A stretch of DNA of 64,000 nt. Source: Miscanthus floridulus. Taxonomy: Eukaryota > Streptophyta > Magnoliopsida > Poales > Poaceae. The stretch lies in the NCBI RefSeq assembly GCF_019320115.1, contig NC_089583.1:80493928-80557927 (forward strand). The letters are read 5' to 3'. Shown piece by piece: positions 1-9,231 of this stretch. Both the position numbers and the translations under genes were made by a program. Under the pieces are notes generated by a model. The model was not told where the DNA came from. It saw only the letters and a program-made list of their open reading frames with translations, and ran no database searches. How positions within the stretch are numbered: the first letter of the stretch is position 1; each line of letters begins with the position of its first letter.

Positions 1-448
1 ATATTGCCTATCATATCCTTGAGAGTCGGGAAACTATTCCCACTAGTCGGGTAAGTCTTGCGAGTACATTGTGTACTCAGGGTTTATTTTACCCCTATTG
101 CAGGTGTAGCTTGAGGAGTAGCTCTTATATGGAGGATTCTTCTGATGGCCACAGACAGAACCATGCATCGTTTCTGCTAGATATTTATTTTCATTCCATT
201 GTTTAATTATCGCACTCTGAACTCTGGTATTATAATAAATAATTTCCAAGAACTCTTGTATGAAATGGACTAAGTATTGTAAGCTCATACTTATTATTGG
301 ATTCTGGATGTAAAACATGGATTGTTTTGAGTTCTCCCTTGGGGTGTGCTCAACGGAACTGTCCGATGTAGCTCACTTTTAAGGTGCTTAGTGTCTAGTG
401 GAAAACGAGCGCATCCGAAAGCATGTTATTTCAGGTGGTTCTGCCACA
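1..448. other. No gene recognised
   Basis: AT-rich spacer. No reading frame here resembles a known family. The sequence just before position 449 does not extend the mariner homology, so upstream parts of that transposase have been lost or replaced. Confidence 0.6.
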
Positions 449-742
449 CTTGGTTTCTTTGCTTCTCTTTAGTCATTGATGGATAGAACAACATCTAGAA
501 ACATGGATGATTTCATCGCGAATGTGGACAATGAGTATCAAAACTACAACCCTATCATTCTGAATAGGATATTCCTAACGCTACAAGGATGCATGATTGA
601 AGTTTTGAAAGATAATGGAGGGAATAGGTACAAGATCCCCCACATGAATAAGGAGAGCTTAGAGGCAGTAGGCATGCTTCCAAAATCTCTTAGTTGTGAC
701 AGGGAGATAGTTGAGAAGGTAATTGAGTTGTTGAACAACTAA
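449..742 (+). pseudogene. Mariner-like transposase, C-terminal remnant
   Basis: Translation from 449 gives LGFFASL, a TAG stop at 470-472, then SL and about 88 further codons ending in TAA. LGFF-x3-QSL is the conserved block just after the last catalytic aspartate of plant mariner-like (DD39D) transposases, so the TAG stands where Gln (CAG) is expected. Further on, the frame shows IFLTLQ and YKIPHMNK followed by LP, which matches the usual family C-terminus. The catalytic core, the DNA-binding N-terminus and any Stowaway-type terminal inverted repeats are absent. It is a dead fragment of a cut-and-paste transposase. Family assignment rests on motif recall, not on a search. Confidence 0.78.
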
Positions 743-829
743 TGGAGTTGGTTGTATAGCTTTTGAGTTCTGCAGCAACTAAGGGAGTTGTTTGTCTATA
801 TTTTGAGTTTTGCAGCAACTAAGGGATAT
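737..829 (+). repeat. 40-bp tandem repeat, two copies plus a partial third
   Basis: Units start at 737, 777 and 817, each opening with AACTAA and ending in TTTTGAGTT-TGCAGC. The first unit overlaps the stop codon of the mariner remnant, so the array probably arose in its 3' untranslated part. Confidence 0.85.
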
Positions 830-882
830 GTTTATGTAGCAGTTGTATATATAAAACAATGCTTTTGGCATGGAACAACAGC

Positions 883-909
883 TATATATATATGTGTATA
901 TATATATAT
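883..909. repeat. (TA)n microsatellite with one TG interruption
   Basis: Alternating TA dinucleotides interrupted once by TGTG. A simple repeat with no evidence of function. Confidence 0.9.
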
Positions 910-994
910 TGTCTAGCTAGTGTTACATAGTAATTCAACTACTACCATCTTCCCATTTATACTTAGTGAAACAATAGTACCATTTATAGTAGTC

Positions 995-1176
995 AGAACC
1001 ACTACAATATCCGAAACAACAGCATGCACCTATCCCCTACATATACAACGACAGGCATGGACAAAAGAAGAGAGCACTACATGCTCAACAGCAGCACCAA
1101 TTGATGAAATACTAGTGAGAACTACTACATTATCCACAACTAAATCATGCACTTATCCCATACATGTACAAGGAAG
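995..1176 (+). repeat. Two diverged ~58-bp direct repeats, 123 bp apart
   Basis: Copies at 995-1052 and 1118-1176 share the order AGAAC-ACTAC, ATATCC or TTATCC, ATGCAC-TATCCC, TACAT and TACAA. The left edge of the large A/B duplication (1147) falls inside the second copy. Confidence 0.6.
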
Positions 1177-2189
1177 TGAGTAGTATTTTAGTTATCATGG
1201 TCGTCCATGGTCTTAGTTCTCCTTACCTCTTGGCTCCCACACATTGATTGGTGTAGCCTCGTCGTCTGTCTCTATATCCGAGAAGCAGGCCTTATGCTCG
1301 TTATCATCCTTGGTGTCATCCTTATCATCCTTTTCCTTGATGCTTGCAATGTACCTTGTGCATGTGTTTTCCTTGCTAGTTCCAATCTAGCTTGTGCATG
1401 CCTTATCACTCTCCAATAGAACCTTGCACCATTCATGGAACATGGTACAGCACAGGACATAAACAAAGATGATCAAGTTACAGTGATAATCTAAAAATAC
1501 CAATTGTGGCAATTTGATGCCTTCACCTTACCACAAACGCCCACAAGTTTTTGTGACACCCTGCTTGCCAATGTGCTTCACCATAGGCATATCATGTGGT
1601 TTTGTTTTAGGCACAAACTCATTGTCCTTGACAACAAAGGATGAAATATGTTGGGGGCCTTCCTCATCCAAATCAGGGATCAACTCAAATCGATCTGCAC
1701 CCCCTTCCTACGTATCCTAAGCAAAATCCTGGCCTTCTATGGCAAAGCAGTTGAGCTTCTTGTCCCACCAAGTTTCACGGCGACGATCCTGGCCATGCAT
1801 CGGTTTGAAGGACCACAACAGACCTTTCGATTGGATCCCCAAGGCTTGTCGCATCCGCAATCTCTGGAGGAATTGGCCACTCCCGTGAAGGCCTCTACCA
1901 CCACTGCCTGCCATCAACCGAGCGCCACCACCTGCCATCCACCGAGCGCCTTGAAAACTTGTTCCTAAATCAGAGTAGTATATGTTATAGTGTCTTACTA
2001 TATAGGAGTAGCAATGGATATATATATTAATCATTGTAATTTAATTTATTTATTTATCTATTTATTTTTGGTGAATGGAACATGACGTTAACAAAGAAGT
2101 TCAGACTTAAATTTGGGACAAAACTAGCATCATCTAATAATAAATACGTGTTAGTACTACCAATGTGTGTAGGATCTCTTTGTGAGATT
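1147..2189. repeat. Duplicated ~1-kb flank, copy A (paired with 13358-14391)
   Basis: From ATGCACTTATCCC onward this block aligns with 13358-14391 with scattered substitutions and a few small indels. It lies outside the CACTA terminus at 2190, so it should not move with the transposon if that terminus is real. The minus strand looks exon-like in places: one stretch reads WWDKKLNCFAIEGQDFA around 1720-1780, and another near 1290-1460 ends in an acidic Asp/Glu run. Stops interrupt any long frame. I do not recognise the family. It could be a fragment of a host gene next to the element, or an undescribed internal part of a larger element. Confidence 0.8.
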
Positions 2190-2402
2190 CACTACTACAT
2201 AAAGGGTTTGTAGGGGCGGCTCAAGACCATTTATAGGGACAGTTTGGCCAGCCGCCACTACCAAACAGTCTCTACAAATCATGCATTTGTAGGGGTGGTT
2301 CCCAGACCGCCCCTACAAATCGATTCATAGGGGCAACTGTAGTACCAGCCGCTCTAATAATACCTGTTTGTAGGGGCGGTTCAATCTAAAACCGCCCCTA
2401 CA
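2190..2402. repeat. CACTA terminus and subterminal repeats (copy A)
   Basis: Starts CACTACTAC at 2190. It contains about five GGGGCGG-type units in both orientations; the best hairpin has 13-bp arms at 2369-2381 and 2390-2402. Such repeats are binding sites for the TNPA-type protein in characterised En/Spm elements, which is established for the family but not shown here. Confidence 0.85.
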
Positions 2403-2712
2403 GTATGTTTTCCCACCAAAAAATTCAAATTTACAATTCAAATTCGACCAGAACATACATATGGCCCTGTTTATTTCCGTGTATTCCTGCGCTCGCGTTG
2501 CGAGTGAGCGAGGAAAGCGAGATAATCTCACCGAACGCCCTGTGACCAACGTTCCGAACCGTGTTCGCTCAAGAGTATTATATAAACTACAAGCACAAGA
2601 GTATTATATAAACTACAATTACAAGTCCAATTCACAAGAATATATACAATCCATCATTAAATAGACATAATTCATAACGTAAAACCAATGTCAAATTTCA
2701 TACACATTGTTA

Positions 2713-5216
2713 TCAACGTCCTAGAGCAAGCCTTTCAGTCTCACGAAGGTGTTGGTACTGTGGATTTCTACCTAAGTCAGACTCTCAGTCATGGTAGGTG
2801 CCTTTGACGTATACAATCTGGTCCAATATGAAGTTGCAAAGGTCACCAACGAGCTCTAAGAGTTGGTCATCCTTGTATGGGTCTCTTTTCATTTCTTTGT
2901 CTTCTTTCCACTATAATTGAACAAGTTTCAATTTAGTATTTCATACCATGTACGAAGTTTTTATACTACGGGTGAAGAGGTTCAAACTTACCCTTAAGGG
3001 GTGTCTCCTATTGGCACTGGTGTTACTCATCATAGAACATACATAGTATCCACAATGTACACTCCCAAGCTTCTGCTTGGGGCATTGTGTGTTTTGCATA
3101 TGGAAATGTTAAGTAATGCTTTTCACAGCCATGTAATGGAGTACTGAAGAGGTAAGTTACACTTACCGCACATAGTGTTTTTATAGCCAGTTTTTCTTTC
3201 CTTACTAGATCATGCCTTCCGTGATGTTTAGTGACATAGAACCTAAATGCCCTGTTCAAATTATTTTAGCAAATATAACTTGTTAGTATCCAAAAGTGAA
3301 TGTTACAAGTATGTATACAAACATATAAGCTAATGAGGATTGTCGATATATATACGTCTTGAGAATCGATATGAAGTCTTTGTATGTCACCGGGTCCCTA
3401 TCTATTGAATCAAAGACCAATGCCATGCTCCTCCCGACATCGACGCCTATACAAATCCAGTGGTTGCTGCATGGATTTAATCATAGAACTAGATAAGCTC
3501 TTTTGCATCGAATAAAATATATCGAACAAAGCTTTAAGTATAGAGTTGAACTTACTCAAAGTTGTATGGTAGCCATATAGTAGAGTGCTATTGGAGAATT
3601 TTAAAAGCCAGGGCAATGTATGCCGAAACCTTAAGGGACTCTTCCCTTACTTTCTTTGTATGGATGTGTTCTTTCTCCCAAATGGTCTTTCTAGCAGCTA
3701 GCTCTTTGTCATCCAGTTTTCACTATTTGGAGTAATTAAAATTTGTTTGTGCTATAGCTTGAGGGTCTATATACCTGGCTTTCACACTTGGCTTTTGTTT
3801 TACAATATGCACTTGCATTCTACAAATCACGGTGTGGATTAGTTACAACAAAATTCACAGATTACATTCATATCATATCGGGAGGACAAGGATTTACAGG
3901 CACCACGTGCGAATTAGATTCATCTCCATTGCTCCAAGGTGAAAGCATGTCTGCATGTCATTGAAGTCAAAGACAATTTTCTCGGCTGGGCTTTCAAATG
4001 TGCCGGTGGGGAAGCATGCTTGTACGAGGTCTATGCTCATTGGGAGAACATGCAAGTACCAATCATGAAACCTTCTCATTCCAAGTGGTAGGCGCTGGAT
4101 GTCCTAGTTTTGTAGGAAGGGCTTGCCTCTTTTATATGTTTTTGGGAAATCCTTTGACCATTTGATGGCATCAACATTTGGGTACTGCTTTGTTGTTTGG
4201 CGGAGTTTGCTAGTGACGGCCTCCTCAGAAGCCTATGAAAGACTATGGCACATCCTCATCTTATGGTGATTTGACACTTCTTTTGAAGTTCCCATTTAGG
4301 CACATGCTTGCTACGTGGCGGGGAAGAATGTGGCATCTTAGGAATGTGGTGGTCACAAGATGGTGAAAATATCTCCCTAACCTCAACAACTTGCTCCAAA
4401 TTTGGGAGAGGGGGATGCGGCGAAGAAGCAGTCAATATAATGTCCTATTTGTGCTAGAGGATGAACTACCCCATTACGTCTCCGAGTAACACCAGCCCCT
4501 TAGGAGTTGCGTAGTCTATCCTCCACTGCATGAACTCAGGCTTCACGGTATGCACCTTGACCCTAGTGTAGTCCAGCGGTATCTTATTATTGTGGTGTAA
4601 GCCACTAGCTGGATGTGCCACATCCGTTGCCACCTCCATCACAATGTTCTGCCGGCCATTGAGAAACACCAAGGTGTAACTAGTTGGTTCCCGTATGCGA
4701 TCGACGAGGGTTGTGGATGCAGTGGAACCTTGGCTACTCTGAACTTTCAGAGAGCTACCAACTAATGCTAGTTCTCCCGGCGGCATCATTAATATTCATG
4801 GCTCCATAGATAGTCCTTGCTGCTCTAGTGCCTTCGCAACCAGAGCCTTCACTTAGAGCTCAAGATTAGTCTCCCGATCTCTGCCATGTTTCTTGTACAT
4901 GTGCCTATCCTTCGAATCCTTGCTTCCAAGTCATCCTTTTCCCTAGCCCCCTGGTGCGGCCTGTGTGCTCCTTGTTTCCCAACCCAAGGCTAAGCTCGTC
5001 CCTCTCTCTGGAAGGATTGAATGAGCCCTTCTCCTTGTCTTCAGCATATTTTAGTATCCTTGATACAGCCTCTTGGGTCTCCGGCTTATCAAACTTAAGA
5101 TTATCGCTGGATGATTCTGTACTCCTCGCATATATCGAATTCTTTGAGCGTACCTTCAAATTCGTCACATCGATATTGCATAGTACCAGGGATTTAACAC
5201 ATAGGAAAAATAGCAA
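2713..5216 (-). pseudogene. CACTA second protein with Ulp1-like C48 peptidase end (copy A)
   Basis: Minus-strand exon remnants read, in order: a DYTRVKVHTVKPEF segment and LLGDVMG (about 4466-4660), then MRRFHDWYL with ESPAEKIVFDFNDMQTCFHL (3894-4079), a short block around 3410-3616, then QCPKQKLGSVHCGYYVCSMM (about 3020-3085), and a last exon ending LALGR before TGA at 2713. The Gln and the Cys of the Q-x(n)-CG-YVC motif are those expected of Ulp1-type cysteine peptidases, which grass CACTA elements are known to carry. Defects: TGA at 2785-2787 where copy B has CGA (Arg), several internal deletions compared with B, and an artificial junction at 5176. Its role in transposition is not established. 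Confidence 0.75.
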
Positions 5217-5346
5217 CCAGTAGTACTAGTAGTAGGACAGCAGTAGTATTAATAGTAGGACAACAATAGTAAGTAGTAGAAGTAGTTGGAGTAGTAGTAA
5301 GACAACAATAGTACTAGCAGTAGTACTAACAGTAAGCCAGTAACTT
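5217..5346. repeat. Imperfect (AGT)n trinucleotide array (copy A)
   Basis: Runs of AGTAGT with point changes such as AGGACAGC. The homologous array in copy B is at 34881-35002, so it predates the duplication of the two elements. Confidence 0.85.
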
Positions 5347-6579
5347 GCAAGTAGTTGGAACTAAGCAGGAATTGAAAGTAATTGCCAAAGAATAGCTACT
5401 GATGATGAAATGTGCTTTTCATAGCTACTAACATGGAACAGTGAAAACTTCCTAATAATAACATTCTAGGAGTCACTTGATAGATGAAGCCAGCTACATG
5501 ATGTTCTGCGGAAACAACAACGCTGGTGTATAGCTTTTAAAGTGCTCAAACCCTAAGGCTATCAAACAAACATCCATTGTTTTTCATTTCATTTTATCCA
5601 AGAACTACAACCCAAAAACAGTTGAGCTGATAGTGGTGCTGCAAAATCTAAAATTGAGCAATGGGCCAGAGAGTGCAAATGGTAGAAGCATAAATTTAGA
5701 ACAATTTAGAGTTCATGTAAACCACAATTTAGAACAAACATTATAATATCTATTTTGGGAATGCTCAATGCATTTCTGGAGGACCTTAGCAATGTGTCAA
5801 CATCAGAAATTCCAAAAATCATAGAGCAGATTAGACAATTTGCTCTTCACTGGTATTTTCTAGGCAAGCATGTGAGGTGGTGATTTGGTCGAGCAGTATA
5901 ATGTTTGGAATTTAGTCCCAAGTTGTAGCTTAGCAATTGCATACAAAACTAATTGTGTCATCAGATTACTAAGCACCGGTAAAATTTTATATCTAGAACT
6001 AGAATAGCCTAATATTACTATAGCACCGCAAGCCATTGGTTGTTACCTCCTATCATCATAGGACGGAGGTATTGCTAGCAAAAGTATGTAAAACAAAGTG
6101 GTCAACTCTAGTCATGATATTAAGGTCAACTGCAAGGTTATCGAGCAAGTCATATCTCACATATGACAAACACCAAATGAGGCAATTGGCTAGACAGCAA
6201 CACAAGTTATCACCTTAGAATGAAGCATAGCAATAGAAAGGTAAATCATTTCTCCAGCTCATGCAATATAAATAGATACACTACTTTGAACTATCCCAAA
6301 GCAAGCTTATTCCAGCAATTTTATTGCTTTAAACTAGGATTTGCTTCTATAGTATTTAGGTAAAGTACAGCTGGTAATGAGCTAGTTCCATCGCCTGATT
6401 GGACCTATGCCCGGACAGTCACTAAAAACCAATAGCATGCATGTTGCATCAAAATAATTGGATCAGACTAGTATAGTGTCAGGCCAGTATAGAAATAGCT
6501 GAGGAGGATTATTGGCCTTACTGTTTAGCTTTCAGGACATTCCACAAGCATGCAAATATTTAACTTCGATACTATATCA
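5347..6579. other. Non-coding interior of CACTA copy A
   Basis: AT-rich, no coding signal. It aligns almost continuously with 35003-36240 of copy B and corresponds to the spacer between the two minus-strand genes (transposase upstream, Ulp1-like protein downstream). Confidence 0.7.
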
Positions 6580-7577
6580 CATGTGTGTCTGTATCTATTG
6601 AACTTCTACCACTGGTGCCCTTCCCAGCCAGCCTACCCTTGTGATGAGAATTGGGTTTACCAATCCCTTTCTGTACTTTTAGGTACTCTTGACAGCACTC
6701 GATGACTTCTTCATTACTGTAACCCTCTGTCATGGAGCCCTCTGGTTATGCTCGATTATGCACGTATCGACTTAGAACCGACATGAACCACTCGTAGGAC
6801 CACATTTCATGCAAGTAGCAAGGGCCCAGCACTTGTATCTAATGAACCATGTGAATCATGAGATGTGGCATTATATCAAAAAAAGGAGGTAAACACATCT
6901 CTAGTTGGTTTTCTGTCTCCACCAAAAATTCATGTAGGTCACTCAGCTCTTGCGTTCTAATCGTCTTCTGTGAGATCTTCGACAAGAAGTAGCACATGTA
7001 GGTGATGGCCATTTTCACGAACTCTAGCTTTATAGCCCTGATTACAATAGGTAGAAACTCTGCCAGCATCACATGACAATCATGAGCCTTGCAATGTGTT
7101 ATTGACAACTCCTTCATCAACACTAGCTTCTACACATTCGCTGAAAACCCAGTCGGGACTTTGACCCCCCTTAGGAAAGTGCATATAGCTCTCTTCTTGT
7201 CTAGTGTTAGGTTGAAGCACGCCATGGGCAGAGTGTATTTTCTATTAGCCTCAGGTACCAGGTGAAGCTGTGGCATCACATTTAGCTACACCATGTCTTT
7301 CCATGATTTTAGACCATCCTTTGACTTGCTAGTGTCCATCAAGGTAGCAATGAGACTCTCAAAGACATTCTTCTGCATATGCATAGCATCAATGGCATGG
7401 GAGACCTCCAAGTCTGGCCAATAAGGCAGATACTAAAAGAAGATCGATTGTTTCTTGAAAGGTACGCCTTCGACAGGAGGTGTGCTTCTATCTCTGTTCG
7501 TCCTATCTGGATTCTTCTTTCCATAAATGACGTGTATGTTTTTCACCATTCTGTACACGTGTTCTCTGTTATAACAT
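6580..7577 (-). pseudogene. CACTA transposase, C-terminal half (copy A)
   Basis: Minus-strand translation gives a fragment around KKNPDRTNRDRSTPP (7440-7520), then HCKAHDCHVMLAEFLPIVIRA and LEMCLPPFFDIMPHLMIH (6839-7123), then MWSYEWFMSVLSRYVHNRA, a stop, PEGSMTEGY and EEVIECC (6645-6830). The HDCHV, FFDIM-HL and YVHNRA-PEGS blocks are typical of the TNPD / Transposase_21-associated C-terminal region of En/Spm elements. The N-terminal half is missing because homology ends at 7577. It retains a 198-bp stretch that copy B has lost. Not functional. Confidence 0.82.
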
Positions 7578-7606
7578 CTGGACAAACAATCAAACATGTG
7601 CCCTAA

Positions 7607-7790
7607 GGGCCTGTTTGGTTTTGCGACAGCCCATCGCGCGACCGTGATAAGCGACCATGGCTCAGACGTTGCGTTCGCATTTTCTAAGCGTGCAGTGGTT
7701 GTCCAATGTGGGGGCCAATTCAAACCATTTAGCAGGATTTTTTTGCATTCTCCGCTCAAATGCGTCGTCGACATAGAACCAAACAGGCTC
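7607..7790. mobile_element. Tourist-like MITE, 184 bp
   Basis: The ends are inverted repeats, GGGCCTGTTTGGTT on the left and AACCAAACAGGCTC on the right, with one mismatch at the outermost bases. The flanks are TAA at 7604-7606 and TAA at 7791-7793, the 3-bp TSD of PIF/Harbinger elements. It has no coding capacity. It sits 29 bp from where CACTA copy A stops, in sequence not shared with copy B. A hAT origin is less likely because no 8-bp TSD is present. Confidence 0.85.
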
Positions 7791-7793
7791 TAA

Positions 7794-8524
7794 GTGACAC
7801 TACGAGACGCCTTGCAGAAGGGGCTCGCTATGATGAGGAGAGGTGCACATCGACATCCATCATGGGACATCATATCACCACCGTGGACAAATGAACAAGA
7901 TGCTTGGTGGCAACAAAGAGCACTGGTGGAGTGGAGGCCTAATGGATGGGGCAATACTCAGCAGGGTGAACTCAATGTCGACGGGTTAGATTTAGTCAGG
8001 CCTTGAACACCTAGACCTTTGACGGTGGTGAGAAAGAGGCTTTGTGGAAGAATCTTTGAAATTGCTAATGTTTTGTGGACTGCTATCTTCTTCTTTTTAT
8101 TTTTGAGACTAGGTAAACAAAACAGCAAATCTGTCAAATGAGGTGCTAGTAACTTTGGGAATTCTTGTGGAAAAATGAGCCAGCGTAGTTCTCATGTCAA
8201 GACTTCCTGCTTGTTTACAACGCTAGCCTACCTTTCTAAACACCTCTCCACTGATTTTTCTTCCCCCTCTCTTTCGGACAAAATCTAATCTGGTTATGCA
8301 GCATATATAAAAACTAAACGAAGGAACATCAAGGCAAACAACAAATTAAACATTGGCAGGAAACACAGTAATTGCACCAGCATGTCGCCATCCTAGCTGT
8401 CTGTAGGCTATATCCAACAAGTTGATGGACGACGAAAGGATGATTTTGACAAAGATCTCAAGTTGCAGGGCATGGAAGATTCTTCTTTCCCTTCTCGATA
8501 CGGTCTACACTGTTCCCCTGACGT
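7794..8524. other. Unassigned spacer
   Basis: No recognised gene. A 70-codon open frame at 7794-8006 has tryptophan-rich content but matches nothing I know. After removing the Copia element this stretch was continuous with 13184-13357. Confidence 0.5.
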
Positions 8525-8529
8525 GTTCC

Positions 8530-9048
8530 CATAGAACTATTCTAATCACATGGTCATAGATCTAGCCGGGTACATCTTGAAAAAGGATGTCCTAGTACAT
8601 GAACTAGACAGAGAATAGAGGGATGAGTAGCGCTAGGTTACCAACCATCGTAGGCCTTCGATCCAGAGGCGTCTACCATGGGGTTGTGTCGATGTCTACA
8701 CGAGGGCAGTGACGATCGATGAAGATGGTGTCGGTGATGGTTGGTGAAGACCGGCGGTGAAGACCTATGGTGGCGCAGTGCAGTGGTGGCAGTGACGTAG
8801 TTCGGTGGCGGCGCGGCTGGTGGCTTTCCATCACTAGCTGTGCTCCCTCTAGATCGAATTAGGGATTTTGGTGTGGAGCTCGGCTTAGGCGAACCTCATG
8901 ACTTGAGCTGCCGGCCCCCACCTCTATTTATTGCGCAGTGTGACAGGAGCCCCCCAGCCATAGTGGGTTGGGTGCCCCCGATCAGGACATGGATCAAAGG
9001 CCCAATAGGGCCGTTGGGCCTAGTTTGGGATTAGAGATTAATCTAACA
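8530..9048 (-). repeat. Copia 3' LTR
   Basis: 519 bp, paired with 12661-13178. Its outer end reads CATAGAAC on the plus strand where the other LTR has TGTAGAAC, so the terminal dinucleotide has mutated. Confidence 0.92.
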
Positions 9049-9066
9049 ATCTTCCCCTTCATCTCC
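9049..9066 (-). other. Copia polypurine tract
   Basis: Plus strand ATCTTCCCCTTCATCTCC, i.e. GGAGATGAAGGGGAAGAT on the element strand, directly abutting the 3' LTR start. This is the expected plus-strand priming site. Confidence 0.8.
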
Positions 9067-9231
9067 TACCATCTTTCAATTTCATATCATTTACTTTTGT
9101 TCATTCCATTACAAATTAGCGCATAGAGCATGTTTCATCGTCACGATCAATTACCGATAGATTTAACAGCTACAACACACCACTCTATTCTGAAATAGAT
9201 ACTTAACGTTAGGCCTTCTTCTGTCCAGGAA

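Larger units (their letters stand above)
2190..7577 (-). mobile_element. CACTA (En/Spm) element, copy A, right-truncated
   Basis: The left terminus reads CACTACTACATAAAG and is followed by arrays of TAGGGGCGG / CCGCCCCTA subterminal repeats, the usual organisation of grass CACTA ends. Two coding remnants lie on the minus strand: an Ulp1-like second protein (2713-5216) and the C-terminal part of a TNPD-type transposase (6580-7577). Homology with copy B stops abruptly near 7577, so the transposase N-terminus and the other terminus are missing. Relative to B, copy A also lacks the segment equivalent to 17573-18257 joined to 33974-34842. Without a second terminus no TSD can be tested. It is a non-functional relic. 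Confidence 0.88.

Noticed and set aside
7794..8006. 70-codon open frame after the MITE
   Set aside because: Opens at the MITE's TSD, has no recognisable domain, and no splice or promoter context.
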